Shown piece by piece: positions 9,811-17,145 of a stretch of 64,000 bases of DNA. Under the pieces are notes generated by a model that saw only the letters and a program-made list of their open reading frames with translations, did not search any database and was not told where the DNA came from. Each line of letters opens with the position of its first letter. Position 1 is the stretch's first letter. The stretch comes from Paracoccaceae bacterium (GTDB lineage: Bacteria; Pseudomonadota; Alphaproteobacteria; Rhodobacterales; Rhodobacteraceae), in NCBI GenBank assembly GCA_027486345.1, contig JAIXPH010000036.1, positions 1 through 64,000 of the forward strand, in the 5' to 3' direction. The position numbers and the translations under genes were made by a program.

Positions 9811-10845
9811 TCAAGCGGCCCGCGACAGGGCCTTGCGATACTGCGCCAGCCACACATCGGCAAAGCGCAGCACTTGTTCTTCGGTCGTCAGCGGCCCCAG
9901 CGAGACCCGGATCGCCTGCGCCGCCAAGCCCTCGTCATAGCCCATCGCCAGCAAGACACGGTTGGCGCGGACCTTGCCGCTGGAACAGGCCGACCCCGCC
10001 GAGATGGCGTAACCGGCAAGGTCCATCGCCATCACCTGCGTCTCACCCTTCCAGCCGGGCGCGATCAGGTTCAGCGTGTTGGGCAGACGCGGCAGATCAT
10101 TTCCGACAAAAATAGTCTTATGATCCGCCGCCGACAATGCTGTTTCTAGAATATTTCTAAGTTCAGCGACACGGTCCCACACCCCATCGGCCAAATCCCG
10201 CGCCGCCGCCTCTGCCGCAGCGCCCATCCCGGCGATGCCGATCAGGTTTTCGGTGCCCGCGCGCCGCCCCATCTCTTGTCCGCCACCCGTCAGCACCGGG
10301 GCAATCTCCACCCCGTCCCGGACAATCAGCGCGCCAACCCCTTTGGGCCCGCCGAATTTGTGGGCCGAGACGATGGCCATCTCGGCCCCGCTCCAGGCGA
10401 AAGAAAACGGCACCTTGCCCACAGCCTGCACGATATCCAGCATCAGCGGCACGCCTTCGTCCCGCGCGGGAGCCTCGGCAATGATCCCGGTCTCGTTATT
10501 GGCATAGCCCCAAGCCAAGGCCCGCCCGCCCTGCCCTTCGCGCCGCTGCGACCACAGGCAGTCGTGCGCGGTCGGGTCCACCTCAACGGCCCCCACCGGC
10601 AGCCGCGTCAAGACTGCCGCCGCCTCTGTCGCGCCAGAGGTAAACACCACCTCGGCCGGCTTGCACCCCACCGCCGCCGCCACCTGCGCCCGCGCGCGCT
10701 CGACCAGCGCCCGGGCCGCCCGCCCCTCGGCATGGACCGAGGAGGCATTCCCCCCCAGATCCATGGCCGCCAGCATGGCCGCCCGTGCCTCAGGCCGCAG
10801 CGGCGTGGTGGCGTTCCAGTCGAGGTACACCCGCTCCCGGCTCAT
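9811..10845 (-). CDS. Cysteine desulfurase, NifS/IscS type (group I)
   Basis: Second PLP-dependent cysteine desulfurase of the operon, of the other class than SufS. The protein has 344 residues, short for IscS (~400). It keeps '[14 protein letters not shown]', 'VFTSGATEA', the PLP lysine in '[11 protein letters not shown]' (about 163), the active-site cysteine in '[12 protein letters not shown]' (about 287) and '[11 protein letters not shown]'. The ATG at 10845 follows an AGAGGG ribosome binding site. It is the first enzyme gene after iscR. IscS function is likely; no IscU is seen, so sulfur probably goes to SufBCD. Confidence 0.9.
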   Translation of the reverse strand: MSRERVYLDWNATTPLRPEARAAMLAAMDLGGNASSVHAEGRAARALVERARAQVAAAVGCKPAEVVFTSGATEAAAVLTRLPVGAVEVDPTAHDCLWSQRREGQGGRALAWGYANNETGIIAEAPARDEGVPLMLDIVQAVGKVPFSFAWSGAEMAIVSAHKFGGPKGVGALIVRDGVEIAPVLTGGGQEMGRRAGTENLIGIAGMGAAAEAAARDLADGVWDRVAELRNILETALSAADHKTIFVGNDLPRLPNTLNLIAPGWKGETQVMAMDLAGYAISAGSACSSGKVRANRVLLAMGYDEGLAAQAIRVSLGPLTTEEQVLRFADVWLAQYRKALSRAA

Positions 10846-10870
10846 CCCTGACCCTCTCTTGCGCCTGTCT

Positions 10871-10915
10871 TCTCTGCCCAAATATCCTCGGGGGTGCGGG
10901 GGGCGAGCCCCCCGC
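10871..10915. repeat. Dispersed intergenic element with hairpin, iscR/desulfurase junction
   Basis: The 18-mer TCTCTGCCCAAATATCCT (10871-10888) recurs identically at 22110-22127, and its AAATATCCTCGGGGG part recurs inverted at 15254-15268. It is followed by a GC hairpin GCGGGGGGC-GA-GCCCCCCGC (10896-10915, 9-bp arms). The transcript leaving iscR would fold this stem before the desulfurase gene, so it may weaken read-through. The function of the conserved 18-mer is unknown. Confidence 0.75.
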
Positions 10916-10941
10916 TCCGACAGCAGCAAGCAAAGCCCGGA

Positions 10942-11418
10942 TCAAGCATCTTCATCCACCACCCGAAACAGCGCCGGAACAGCCGGACAGGGCGCCATCT
11001 TGTTGGAGATCACATCCGACAGCCGGGTCTGGTGCAAAAACACGTAGACGTTGGCCGACAACCCTTCCCACAGCCGATTGGTCAGGCTTTGTGCCCGTGT
11101 GCCCGACACGCCCCCCGACACCCCGGCCCCGGTGTGCAGCGCGTCCACATTCTCCTCGACCGCCTCCATCACATCGGAAATGCGGATCGCATCCGGGCTG
11201 CGGGCCAGCTTGTAGCCGCCGCCGGGTCCGCGCACCGCCTCGACCAGCCCGGCGCGGCGCAGCTTGACGAACAACTGCTCCAGATAGGGCAGACTGATGT
11301 CTTGCCGCTTGGCAACGGCGGCCAAGGACACAAGGTCATCGCCCCCCGACGCAGCCTCGGCCAGCGCGAGATCGGCCAGCGCCACCATCGCATAGCGTCC
11401 CTTGGTCGAGAGTTTCAT
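10942..11418 (-). CDS. iscR: Rrf2-family regulator IscR, single-cysteine Rhodobacteraceae type
   Basis: Winged-helix transcription factor heading the isc-suf operon. The protein has 158 residues: 'MKLSTKGRYAMVALADLAL', recognition region 'AKRQDISLPYLEQLFVKL', and wing 'AVRGPGGGYKLA'. Classical IscR binds a [2Fe-2S] cluster through three cysteines in the loop after residue ~90. Here that loop ('HTGAGVSGGVSGTRAQSL') has none and the only cysteine is Cys144 ('APCPAVP'). This matches the atypical IscR of Rhodobacter sphaeroides, reported to repress Fe-S/iron genes and still bind a cluster. It is divergent from the hydrolase gene across a 156-base promoter region. Confidence 0.93.
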   Translation of the reverse strand: MKLSTKGRYAMVALADLALAEAASGGDDLVSLAAVAKRQDISLPYLEQLFVKLRRAGLVEAVRGPGGGYKLARSPDAIRISDVMEAVEENVDALHTGAGVSGGVSGTRAQSLTNRLWEGLSANVYVFLHQTRLSDVISNKMAPCPAVPALFRVVDEDA

Positions 11419-11502
11419 GACAGAGCCGCTCCAAATCCATTGACGCGGGGAAAACGGCCCATTACCTGAAAACCGACCCCGGGCGCGGGCTTTCCCGCTC
11501 GC

Positions 11503-11519
11503 CTTGGAATGGTTCTAAA
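11503..11519. promoter_or_regulatory. Irr/ICE-like inverted repeat between iscR and the hydrolase gene
   Basis: The plus strand reads CTTGGAA-TGG-TTCTAAA. Against the palindrome TTTAGAA-N3-TTCTAAA, known as the Irr (iron control element) box in alphaproteobacteria, 12 of 14 arm positions match, with the right half perfect. It sits 85-101 bases upstream of the iscR start and 56-72 bases upstream of the hydrolase start. Either Irr or another iron regulator could act here; binding is inference. Confidence 0.45.
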
Positions 11520-11574
11520 TTGGTTGAGCGAAAACGTCAACAATCGCCAGCCGGGAAAGACAGGCGCAGAACAT

Positions 11575-12234
11575 ATGCCCGAAGTGATCTTTGCAGGCCC
11601 CGAGGGCCGTCTTGAAGGCCGCTACCATCCGCAGAAGGACCGGGACGCGCCGATCGCCATCGTCCTGCATCCGCACCCGCAATATGGCGGGACGATGAAC
11701 AACAAGGTCGTCTACAACCTCCACTACGCCTTTTACAATCTGGGCTTCACCGTGCTGCGGTTCAATTTCCGGGGCGTCGGCCGGAGTCAGGGCGAGTATG
11801 ACCAAGGCATCGGCGAGCTGTCTGACGCGGCCTCGGCCTTGGACTACCTGCAGTCGATGAACCAGAACGCCAAGCATTGCTGGGTGGCAGGGTTCTCCTT
11901 CGGTGCATGGATCGGCATGCAGCTTCTGATGCGGCGGCCGGAAATCACCGGCTTCATTTCGGTGGCCCCTCCGGCGAACCTCTATGACTTCTCCTTCCTC
12001 GCACCCTGCCCTTCGTCCGGCCTGATCATCAACGGCACGGCAGACCGTGTGGCCCCGCCCAAGGACACCAAAGTTCTGGTGTCGAAACTGCATGAGCAAA
12101 AGGGCATCACCATCACCCACACCGAGGTGGAGGGGGCCGACCACTTCTTCAAGGATGAAGAGGCGCATATGAAGCCGATGATCGGCACGGTGTCGGACTA
12201 TGTCCGCCGCCGTCTGGGTGAAGGGTCGCGCTGA
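11575..12234 (+). CDS. Alpha/beta hydrolase
   Basis: The protein has 219 residues with the hydrolase fold: oxyanion-region 'IVLHPHPQYGGTMNNK' (about 26-41), 'VLRFNFRGVGRSQG', nucleophile elbow 'VAGFSFGAWIG' (Ser of GxSxG, about 104), an acid near 'INGTADRVAP' and the catalytic His in 'EGADHFF'. This outline fits the small serine-hydrolase group common in alphaproteobacteria; the substrate is unknown. The start MPEVIFAGPEG at 11575 has a weak ribosome binding site. The next gene starts one base after its stop, so three genes here look co-transcribed. Confidence 0.85.
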   Translation: MPEVIFAGPEGRLEGRYHPQKDRDAPIAIVLHPHPQYGGTMNNKVVYNLHYAFYNLGFTVLRFNFRGVGRSQGEYDQGIGELSDAASALDYLQSMNQNAKHCWVAGFSFGAWIGMQLLMRRPEITGFISVAPPANLYDFSFLAPCPSSGLIINGTADRVAPPKDTKVLVSKLHEQKGITITHTEVEGADHFFKDEEAHMKPMIGTVSDYVRRRLGEGSR

Positions 12235-12235
12235 G

Positions 12236-12496
12236 ATGGGCGTGGTCGAGGATCTGGCGGATGCCTTGGCAAAGGATGTGCTCGAGGCGCAGGCGGAGCT
12301 GGACGACGACCGGTTCTTCGAGAAGGTCGCCCGCGTGCTGGGGGACATGTCGCCCACCACGCAGGATGCCTTCATGACCGCCATCCGCGTGCGTCTGGCC
12401 GAAAAGCGCGGGCGGGAATTCCTGATGCGCAGCCTTGCCGCCAAGCGTGGTCAGGGTGAGGCCCCGCCCACACCCTATGGCGGTGGTGGGCATTGA
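12236..12496 (+). CDS. Small hypothetical protein
   Basis: The protein has 86 residues, mostly helical and highly charged ('EDLADALAKDVLEAQAELDDDRFFEKVARVLGDMSP' region) with a Gly/Pro-rich tail. No membrane segment or known motif is seen. It starts one base after the hydrolase stop, and its TGA overlaps the TTG start of the HD-domain gene. The close packing suggests a real gene acting with its neighbours. I do not recognise a family. Confidence 0.6.
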   Translation: MGVVEDLADALAKDVLEAQAELDDDRFFEKVARVLGDMSPTTQDAFMTAIRVRLAEKRGREFLMRSLAAKRGQGEAPPTPYGGGGH

Positions 12497-13089
12497 CGGA
12501 CCAGCCAATTGACCGTCTGACGGCGCAATTTGCCTTTCTGAATGAGGCGGACCGCCTGAAATCCGTCCTGCGCGCCACCACGCTCTGCGATGGGTCGCGG
12601 CGCGAAAACTCGGGCGAGCATTCGTGGCATCTTGCGCTTTACGCAATGGTGCTGGCCGATCAGGCCGCCCCCGGCGTCGACATAAGCCGCGTGATCCGCA
12701 TGCTCTTGATCCATGATCTGGTGGAGATCGACGTGGGCGACGTGCCGATCCATTCGGCGAATGGCCAAGCCCATGCGAGTGCGCAAACCCAAGCCGCCGA
12801 GCAACGCGCCGCCGACCGAATCTTCGGCCTCTTGCCCGCCGACCAAACCACCGCCTTCCGTGCGCTTTGGGACGAGTTTGAGGCGGCTGAGACCCCCGAC
12901 GCAGTCTTTGCCAAATCCTTGGACCGCGTGCAGCCCGTCATGGCCAACCTGCAATCCGGCGGCGGGACATGGATCACCTACGACGTCACCCTGCCCCAAC
13001 TCGAGTCGCGCGTCGGCTCCAAAATCGCCAAAGGCGCGCCCCGGCTGTGGGATTGGGTGCGGGCGAAGGTCGCCCCCTATTTCGCCTGA
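12493..13089 (+). CDS. HD-domain phosphohydrolase (YfbR/HDDC2-like)
   Basis: The protein has 198 residues with a metal-binding HD signature: 'SGEHSWHLALYAMVLAD' gives the first His, 'LLIHDLVEIDVGD' the His-Asp pair, and a distal Asp lies in 'KSLDRVQPVM'. The layout matches the HDDC2/YfbR group of small nucleotide 5'-phosphatases, so a housekeeping nucleotidase role is likely. The start is TTG, overlapping the previous stop as TTGA. Its end overlaps the convergent membrane-protein gene by 13 bases. Confidence 0.82.
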   Translation: MTDQPIDRLTAQFAFLNEADRLKSVLRATTLCDGSRRENSGEHSWHLALYAMVLADQAAPGVDISRVIRMLLIHDLVEIDVGDVPIHSANGQAHASAQTQAAEQRAADRIFGLLPADQTTAFRALWDEFEAAETPDAVFAKSLDRVQPVMANLQSGGGTWITYDVTLPQLESRVGSKIAKGAPRLWDWVRAKVAPYFA

Positions 13090-13679
13090 CCCGCGCCGCC
13101 CCGCATGGCGGCGTGCCAGTCCTCAACGCTGCGGATCGCGGCCCCGCGCGGCCCCGCAAAGAGCGACACGGGGATCAGGATGCCGCCGTCGATCTCTTGC
13201 ACCCGGTAGGGTCGGCGGTAGAGCGCGGCTTCCAGCTTGCGTTCCTGTTTCTTGCTCATGGGCGCGGCACTGTCGAAGGACAACCAGATGGCGGAATGCC
13301 CCATGCCCCCGGGTGGCAGGATTCTGCCCGTCGCCGCGACCCGGTCCCAGCCGATGGCATGATGGTCGGACCCGACACGGTAATCGATCCCCTCTGCCCC
13401 GACGCGCAGCGTGCCGCCCGCAGCACCTTTCGGAACCTTGAACCAGTTCAGCGCCGCGAGGCCCAGCAATACGAGGAAACAGAGCCCCAGCACGGGGTAA
13501 TACTCCCAATACCTTCCCAGCATGGCGACCGTGGTCTCTTTCATCTCGACCAGCTTGTAGATCGTCACCACGCCGACGACGACCATCCCGATCGCCGAAC
13601 TCCTTGCCTTGATGACATCCATGCTGCCGACGCGGAAAAACGCCTCGTTCGGCCCGTCGTTGCCATCCTTTGAACCCAT
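13077..13679 (-). CDS. Hypothetical protein with two TM helices
   Basis: The protein has 200 residues. A soluble N-terminus (~30 residues) precedes two hydrophobic helices, '[17 protein letters not shown]' and '[18 protein letters not shown]'. The C-terminal ~110 residues are soluble with beta-rich character ('[17 protein letters not shown]', '[17 protein letters not shown]'), as in PH-like or DUF domains. The ATG at 13679 has an AAGGGG ribosome binding site. It resembles in layout, not clearly in sequence, the two-TM protein at 1359-1967. Function unknown. Confidence 0.6.
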   Translation of the reverse strand: MGSKDGNDGPNEAFFRVGSMDVIKARSSAIGMVVVGVVTIYKLVEMKETTVAMLGRYWEYYPVLGLCFLVLLGLAALNWFKVPKGAAGGTLRVGAEGIDYRVGSDHHAIGWDRVAATGRILPPGGMGHSAIWLSFDSAAPMSKKQERKLEAALYRRPYRVQEIDGGILIPVSLFAGPRGAAIRSVEDWHAAMRGGAGQAK

Positions 13680-13779
13680 TGGCACCCCTTCACACACTCG
13701 CCACATCAGCCGACAGTGAAATGGTGCTGCCCCAGCTTGTCAATTCGGCCCCGGAGGCCGACTTGCCCGCGACATTTCG

Positions 13780-13795
13780 GTATGCCGTTGCATAC
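13780..13795. promoter_or_regulatory. Short palindrome upstream of icd
   Basis: GTATGC-CGTT-GCATAC is a perfect 6-bp inverted repeat, 71 bases before the icd start. Its position suits an operator or a leader hairpin. No regulator is recognised. Confidence 0.3.
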
Positions 13796-13865
13796 AACGC
13801 TTCCCAAACCCGCCTTGATGCGCTATGCACCGGCCCAACGAATCCAACTTGGAAAAGGGCCGGAC

Positions 13866-15080
13866 ATGACCAAGATCAAGGTTGCAAACCCCATCGTCGA
13901 GATGGATGGCGACGAGATGACCCGGATCATCTGGGACTTCATCAAGAAAAAGCTGATCCTGCCCTATCTGGATGTGGACCTGCTCTACTACGATCTGGGC
14001 ATCGAAGAGCGTGATCGCACCAATGACCAGATCACCATCGACTCCGCGATGAAGACGCGTGAAGTCGGCGTGGCGGTCAAATGTGCGACCATCACCCCCG
14101 ACGAGGCGCGGGTTCAGGAATTCGGCCTGAAGCAGATGTGGAAATCTCCCAACGGCACCATCCGCAACATCCTCGGCGGCGTGATCTTCCGCGAGCCGAT
14201 CATCTGCCGCAACGTGCCGCGTCTGGTGCCCGGCTGGACCCAGCCCATCGTGATCGGCCGCCATGCCTTTGGCGACCAGTATCGCGCCACCGACTTCCAC
14301 TTCCCCGGCGCGGGCAAGCTGACGATGAAATTCGTGGGCGAAGACGGCACGGTGATCGAAAAGGACGTCTATTCCGCGCCCTCCGCCGGCGTCTACATGG
14401 GCATGTATAACCTTGACGACAGCATCATCGACTTTGCCCGTTCGTCGATGAACTATGGCCTGCTGAAAGGCTGGCCGGTCTATCTGTCCACCAAGAACAC
14501 CATCCTGAAAGCCTATGATGGCCGCTTCAAGGACCTCTTCGCCAAGGTCTATGCCGAAGAGTTCGAGGACAAGTTCAAGGCCGCGGGCATCCATTACGAA
14601 CACCGCCTGATCGACGACATGGTGGCATCGGCGATGAAATGGTCGGGCGGCTATGTCTGGGCCTGCAAGAACTATGACGGCGATGTGCAGTCCGACACCG
14701 TGGCGCAGGGCTTTGGTTCTCTGGGTCTGATGACCTCGGTGTTGATGACCCCCGATGGCAAGATCGTGGAGGCCGAAGCCGCCCACGGCACCGTCACCCG
14801 CCACTACCGCGAGCATCAGAAAGGTAAGGAAACCTCGACCAACTCGGTCGCGTCGATCTTTGCCTGGACCGGTGGTCTGAAGCACCGCGCCAAGCTGGAC
14901 GACAATGCCGCGTTGATGAACTTCGCCACGACGCTGGAAAAGGTCTGCGTGCAGACGGTCGAGGATGGCTGGATGACCAAGGATCTGGCGCTGCTGGTCG
15001 GGCCGGATCAGAAATGGCTGACCACGATGGGCTATCTGGAAAAGGTTGACGAATATCTGAACAAGGCGCTGGCGGGCTGA
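13866..15080 (+). CDS. icd: NADP-dependent isocitrate dehydrogenase (eukaryote-like homodimer type)
   Basis: TCA-cycle enzyme converting isocitrate to 2-oxoglutarate with NADPH. The protein has 404 residues and opens with '[19 protein letters not shown]', as in the mitochondrial-type IDH of alphaproteobacteria, not the 416-residue E. coli type. Substrate-binding '[13 protein letters not shown]', metal ligands in '[16 protein letters not shown]' and '[17 protein letters not shown]', and the NADP-binding '[12 protein letters not shown]' are present. The ATG at 13866 follows AAAAGGG; the longer open frame lacks support. A strong terminator follows. Confidence 0.97.
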   Translation: MTKIKVANPIVEMDGDEMTRIIWDFIKKKLILPYLDVDLLYYDLGIEERDRTNDQITIDSAMKTREVGVAVKCATITPDEARVQEFGLKQMWKSPNGTIRNILGGVIFREPIICRNVPRLVPGWTQPIVIGRHAFGDQYRATDFHFPGAGKLTMKFVGEDGTVIEKDVYSAPSAGVYMGMYNLDDSIIDFARSSMNYGLLKGWPVYLSTKNTILKAYDGRFKDLFAKVYAEEFEDKFKAAGIHYEHRLIDDMVASAMKWSGGYVWACKNYDGDVQSDTVAQGFGSLGLMTSVLMTPDGKIVEAEAAHGTVTRHYREHQKGKETSTNSVASIFAWTGGLKHRAKLDDNAALMNFATTLEKVCVQTVEDGWMTKDLALLVGPDQKWLTTMGYLEKVDEYLNKALAG

Positions 15081-15098
15081 TTTTTCCGCCAAGGTGGC

Positions 15099-15128
15099 AA
15101 GGGCCGGGGGGAAACCTCCGGCCCTTTT
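15099..15128 (+). terminator. Intrinsic terminator of icd
   Basis: Stem AAGGGCCGG/CCGGCCCTT (9 bp, 15099-15107 with 15118-15126) is followed by a T run, 18 bases after the icd stop. Confidence 0.85.
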
Positions 15129-15140
15129 CTAGTTGCGTCC

Positions 15141-15178
15141 CCCTCACCCCTGCCCCTCTCCCCCGGCGGGGAGAGGGG
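15141..15178. repeat. REP-like palindrome (CCCTCTCCCC family)
   Basis: A 'CCCCCTCACCCCTG' lead-in is followed by CCCCTCTCCCC-CGGC-GGGGAGAGGGG (15153-15178, 11-bp arms). The same unit occurs three times in inverted layouts at 50.26-50.40 kb. It belongs to a repeat type common between genes in many proteobacteria. Confidence 0.8.
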
Positions 15179-15253
15179 GGGATGACCTGCGGGCGGTGGT
15201 GATGCGGCAGACGGTGCCGGGGGCTGTCTGCCCCCACGGCGCGTGCCGCGCCT

Positions 15254-15268
15254 CCCCCGAGGATATTT
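15254..15268. repeat. Inverted copy of the AAATATCC intergenic element
   Basis: CCCCCGAGGATATTT is the exact reverse complement of 10880-10894 in the iscR/desulfurase gap. It is the third member of the family in this window. Confidence 0.6.
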
Positions 15269-15290
15269 TCGCAACGGGGAAGCGGGAGGA

Positions 15291-15515
15291 TCACCACCGC
15301 ACGGGCAGGATCGGCTGTGGCGGGGGGGAGCCGCGCGGGGGCAGGCCGATATCGGCGCGCAGGCGGTCAGGCAGGCTGTCCACATCGGGGGCAGCGGTGC
15401 CGGTGGCTTGCCGCACGAGCGTGGTCAGCGCGGCGAAAAGCACGCGCCACGGGCCATGGGCGGCGATGAGGGCGGACAGGGGCATGATGGCCCCGTTTTG
15501 GCTGTGATGGGTCAT
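15291..15515 (-). CDS. Small protein with DUF1127-like C-terminal motif (paralogue A)
   Basis: The protein has 74 residues from the ATG at 15515, or 64 from the ATG at 15485. The core is a short hydrophobic helix ('GPWRVLFAALTTLVRQ'), a linker, then 'DSLPDRLRADIGLPP' and a Pro-rich tail. The last motif recalls the 'L.D..LRDIGL' end of DUF1127 small proteins. A clear paralogue lies ~600 bases away and both have CAGAGGACCGGAC about 30 bases before the start. The shared protein motif and upstream motif support a real gene; the ribosome binding site is poor. Function unknown. Confidence 0.5.
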   Translation of the reverse strand: MTHHSQNGAIMPLSALIAAHGPWRVLFAALTTLVRQATGTAAPDVDSLPDRLRADIGLPPRGSPPPQPILPVRW

Positions 15516-15670
15516 GGTCTGTGCCGGACGGTGGAACGCACCGGTCCGGTCCTCTGGCTGGGGGTGGAATGGGCCTGACACGGACCAGGTCATGGATGCG
15601 GGCGCACCGATGGCATGGGCAGGTTCAGGCGTTTGGGATCGGGATATGCCCGGTCAGGGGCGGGCTGGGA

Positions 15671-15772
15671 TCAGGCGCGATTTCGGCGCGTGCAAGTTCG
15701 GGCCCGAAGGGCGCGGGCAAACCCGGCATCCACGGCGAAAGCGGTGCGGGTCGTCGATACGGTATATGACAT
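15671..15772 (-). CDS. 33-residue peptide gene with strong ribosome binding site
   Basis: The ATG at 15772 is preceded by AGGAGGGCGCG, an ideal ribosome binding site. The peptide opens 'MSYTVSTTRTAFAVDAG', much like the N-terminus of small DUF1127 proteins of Rhodobacter, and ends in a basic stretch ('RARTCTRRNRA'). It stops after 33 residues, before a DUF1127 domain could form. It is either a genuine small peptide or the remnant of a frameshifted DUF1127 gene. It lies between the two paralogous small genes. Confidence 0.45.
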   Translation of the reverse strand: MSYTVSTTRTAFAVDAGFARALRARTCTRRNRA

Positions 15773-15901
15773 CGCGCCCTCCTGCCCGTTCGCGTTATGG
15801 ATGAATGACGGTGCCACGACTCTCTCCTGTTTGCCAAGCCGGGCCGGGCAAAGTCCGGCGCGCTGCGGCGGAAAAGCCACAGGCCCCGGCGGCGATGGGC
15901 C

Positions 15902-16099
15902 TCAGCGCCGCAGGGGCGGCAAGGTTGGCGAGGGCGGCGGCGCGACGGCGGGCAGGCCCACATCGGCGCGGAGATGGTCTGGCAATTTGTCGGCGTCGGG
16001 CAGCCTTGGCGCGCCGCCGCACAGGGCGCGGCGGATCGCGGCAAGACCGCAGCAAGGAGCCGTGAAAAGCACAAGAAAGGCAGAATACGTCTTCGGCAT
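15902..16099 (-). CDS. Small protein with DUF1127-like C-terminal motif (paralogue B)
   Basis: The protein has 65 residues: hydrophobic N-terminus ('YSAFLVLFTAPCCGLAAI'), then 'ADKLPDHLRADVGLPA' and a Pro-rich tail. It aligns with the protein at 15291-15515 over the whole second half (DxLPDxLRADxGLP). The same CAGAGGACCGGAC motif occurs about 28 bases upstream of its ATG. The N-terminus could act as a membrane anchor or signal. The repeated gene-plus-leader unit suggests a local duplication. Function unknown. Confidence 0.5.
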   Translation of the reverse strand: MPKTYSAFLVLFTAPCCGLAAIRRALCGGAPRLPDADKLPDHLRADVGLPAVAPPPSPTLPPLRR

Positions 16100-16249
16100 G
16101 GCGTGATCCGGCAGGATGTACCTGTCCGGTCCTCTGCTGGGATGGGGCGGGAGGACGGATCGCCCTGCGCACGGCCAAGGCCGGTCGGGTGCAAGGTCCG
16201 ATCTATCAGGGAAAGCGCCGGGTCAGGGCGCGGTCTTGCCCGTGCGCCG

Positions 16250-16315
16250 TCAACGGCGCGTGGTGAAGCCGATGCAGAAGCCGCCAAGCCAGACAGAGAC
16301 GAATGATACGGTCAT
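16250..16315 (-). CDS. 21-residue hydrophobic peptide
   Basis: 'MTVSFVSVWLGGFCIGFTTRR' would be a single membrane-inserting peptide with a basic C-terminus. An AAGGGGGGCG ribosome binding site precedes the ATG. It is too short for usual gene finders. It is supported only by the ribosome binding site and composition, so the call is tentative. Confidence 0.3.
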   Translation of the reverse strand: MTVSFVSVWLGGFCIGFTTRR

Positions 16316-16456
16316 ATGCGCCCCCCTTAGTTGGGGTGGATCGCGCCACACGCATAGCGCGACTCGCCCCGCTGTGTAAACGCAGTTCTGAGGGAGTGAC
16401 GGCGGGCCTGACTGGCGCGCCACATCGGATACAAGGTCAGCATTGTTGACGCGAAT

Positions 16457-16479
16457 ATGGGTCACATGCTATGACCCAT
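16457..16479. promoter_or_regulatory. Operator-like palindrome before the YitT pair
   Basis: ATGGGTCA-N7-TGACCCAT is a perfect 8-bp inverted repeat. It lies just after a TTGACG (-35-like, 16445-16450) and 23 bases before the start of the first YitT-like gene, so a bound protein would cover the promoter. No regulator gene is adjacent. Confidence 0.5.
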
Positions 16480-16501
16480 CATGTCCGGAGCGGAGGCTGC
16501 C

Positions 16502-17104
16502 ATGACCGACCCCACCCGTCATTCCCTGATCGAGGATGTGCAAGGCATCGCCTTCGGCATCGTGATGGCCGGGCTTGGCATCCATGTGATGACGCATATG
16601 GGCTTTGTCACCGGGCAGGCCACGGGGCTGGCGGTGCTGATCAGCCATGCGACCGGCTGGCCGTTTCCGGCGGTCTATCTGGCGGTCAACCTGCCCTTCC
16701 TGCTTTTGGGATGGCGCTGGAAGGGAGGGCGCTTTGCGGCCAAGACCCTGATCTCGACGCTTGCGCTGGCGGGGATCACCGCCATCCTGCCGCGCTGGAT
16801 GGAGTTGGGCGCGATCGAGCCCGCTTTTGCCGCGCTGCTGTTCGGCACCTTGTTCGGGATCGCGGCCTTGGCGGTGGTACGGCATGGCGGCAGCTTTGGC
16901 GGCTTTTCCATCCCGGCGCTGATGGTGCAGGAGCGTTGGGGGATTCAGGCCGGATATGTGCAATTGGCCGTGGACGTGGGGGTCTTTGCCGCCGCCGCGC
17001 TGGTGCTCTCCCCGGCGATGCTGGGCTGGTCAGCCCTCGGGGCGGCGACCTATGGGCTGTTTCTGGCCGTCAACCACCGGCGCGACCGCTACATCGCGGC
17101 CTGA
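16502..17104 (+). CDS. YitT-like integral membrane protein, copy 1
   Basis: The protein has 200 residues and five to six hydrophobic segments, ending in the soluble tail 'NHRRDRYIAA'. Its sequence ('GIAFGIVMAGLGIHVMTH', 'GQATGLAVLISHATG', 'VRHGGSFGGFSIPAL') fits the YitT/DUF161 membrane family, whose function is unknown. The ATG at 16502 has a GGAGG ribosome binding site and is preferred over 16481. It is followed 41 bases later by a paralogue with the same opening (MTDP..HSL.ED), indicating tandem duplication. Confidence 0.75.
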   Translation: MTDPTRHSLIEDVQGIAFGIVMAGLGIHVMTHMGFVTGQATGLAVLISHATGWPFPAVYLAVNLPFLLLGWRWKGGRFAAKTLISTLALAGITAILPRWMELGAIEPAFAALLFGTLFGIAALAVVRHGGSFGGFSIPALMVQERWGIQAGYVQLAVDVGVFAAAALVLSPAMLGWSALGAATYGLFLAVNHRRDRYIAA

Positions 17105-17145
17105 TCCGGCCGCAACCCCTCTGGCGCACCGGAGCGCAAGGCGCT

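Larger units (their letters stand above)
15130..16440. other. Gene-poor stretch with several very small minus-strand genes
   Basis: Between the icd terminator and the YitT-like genes about 1.3 kb hold no gene longer than ~75 codons. Contents are a REP-like palindrome, an inverted copy of the AAATATCC element (15254-15268), two diverged paralogous small genes (15291-15515 and 15902-16099), a 33-codon gene with a very strong ribosome binding site and a 21-codon hydrophobic peptide gene. Longer open frames here are antisense artefacts of high GC. Confidence 0.6.

Noticed and set aside
12149-12999. Antisense frames over the hydrolase/HD-domain genes
   Set aside because: The plus-strand genes show catalytic motifs and coupled starts; the antisense frames show none.
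15141-15178. Possible CRISPR or tandem-repeat array
   Set aside because: There is a single palindrome without spacers or repeated units; no array exists in the window.
15625-16287. 220-codon minus-strand frame in the gene-poor zone
   Set aside because: It is Arg/Pro/Ala-rich with no ribosome binding site and conflicts with better-supported small genes in another frame.
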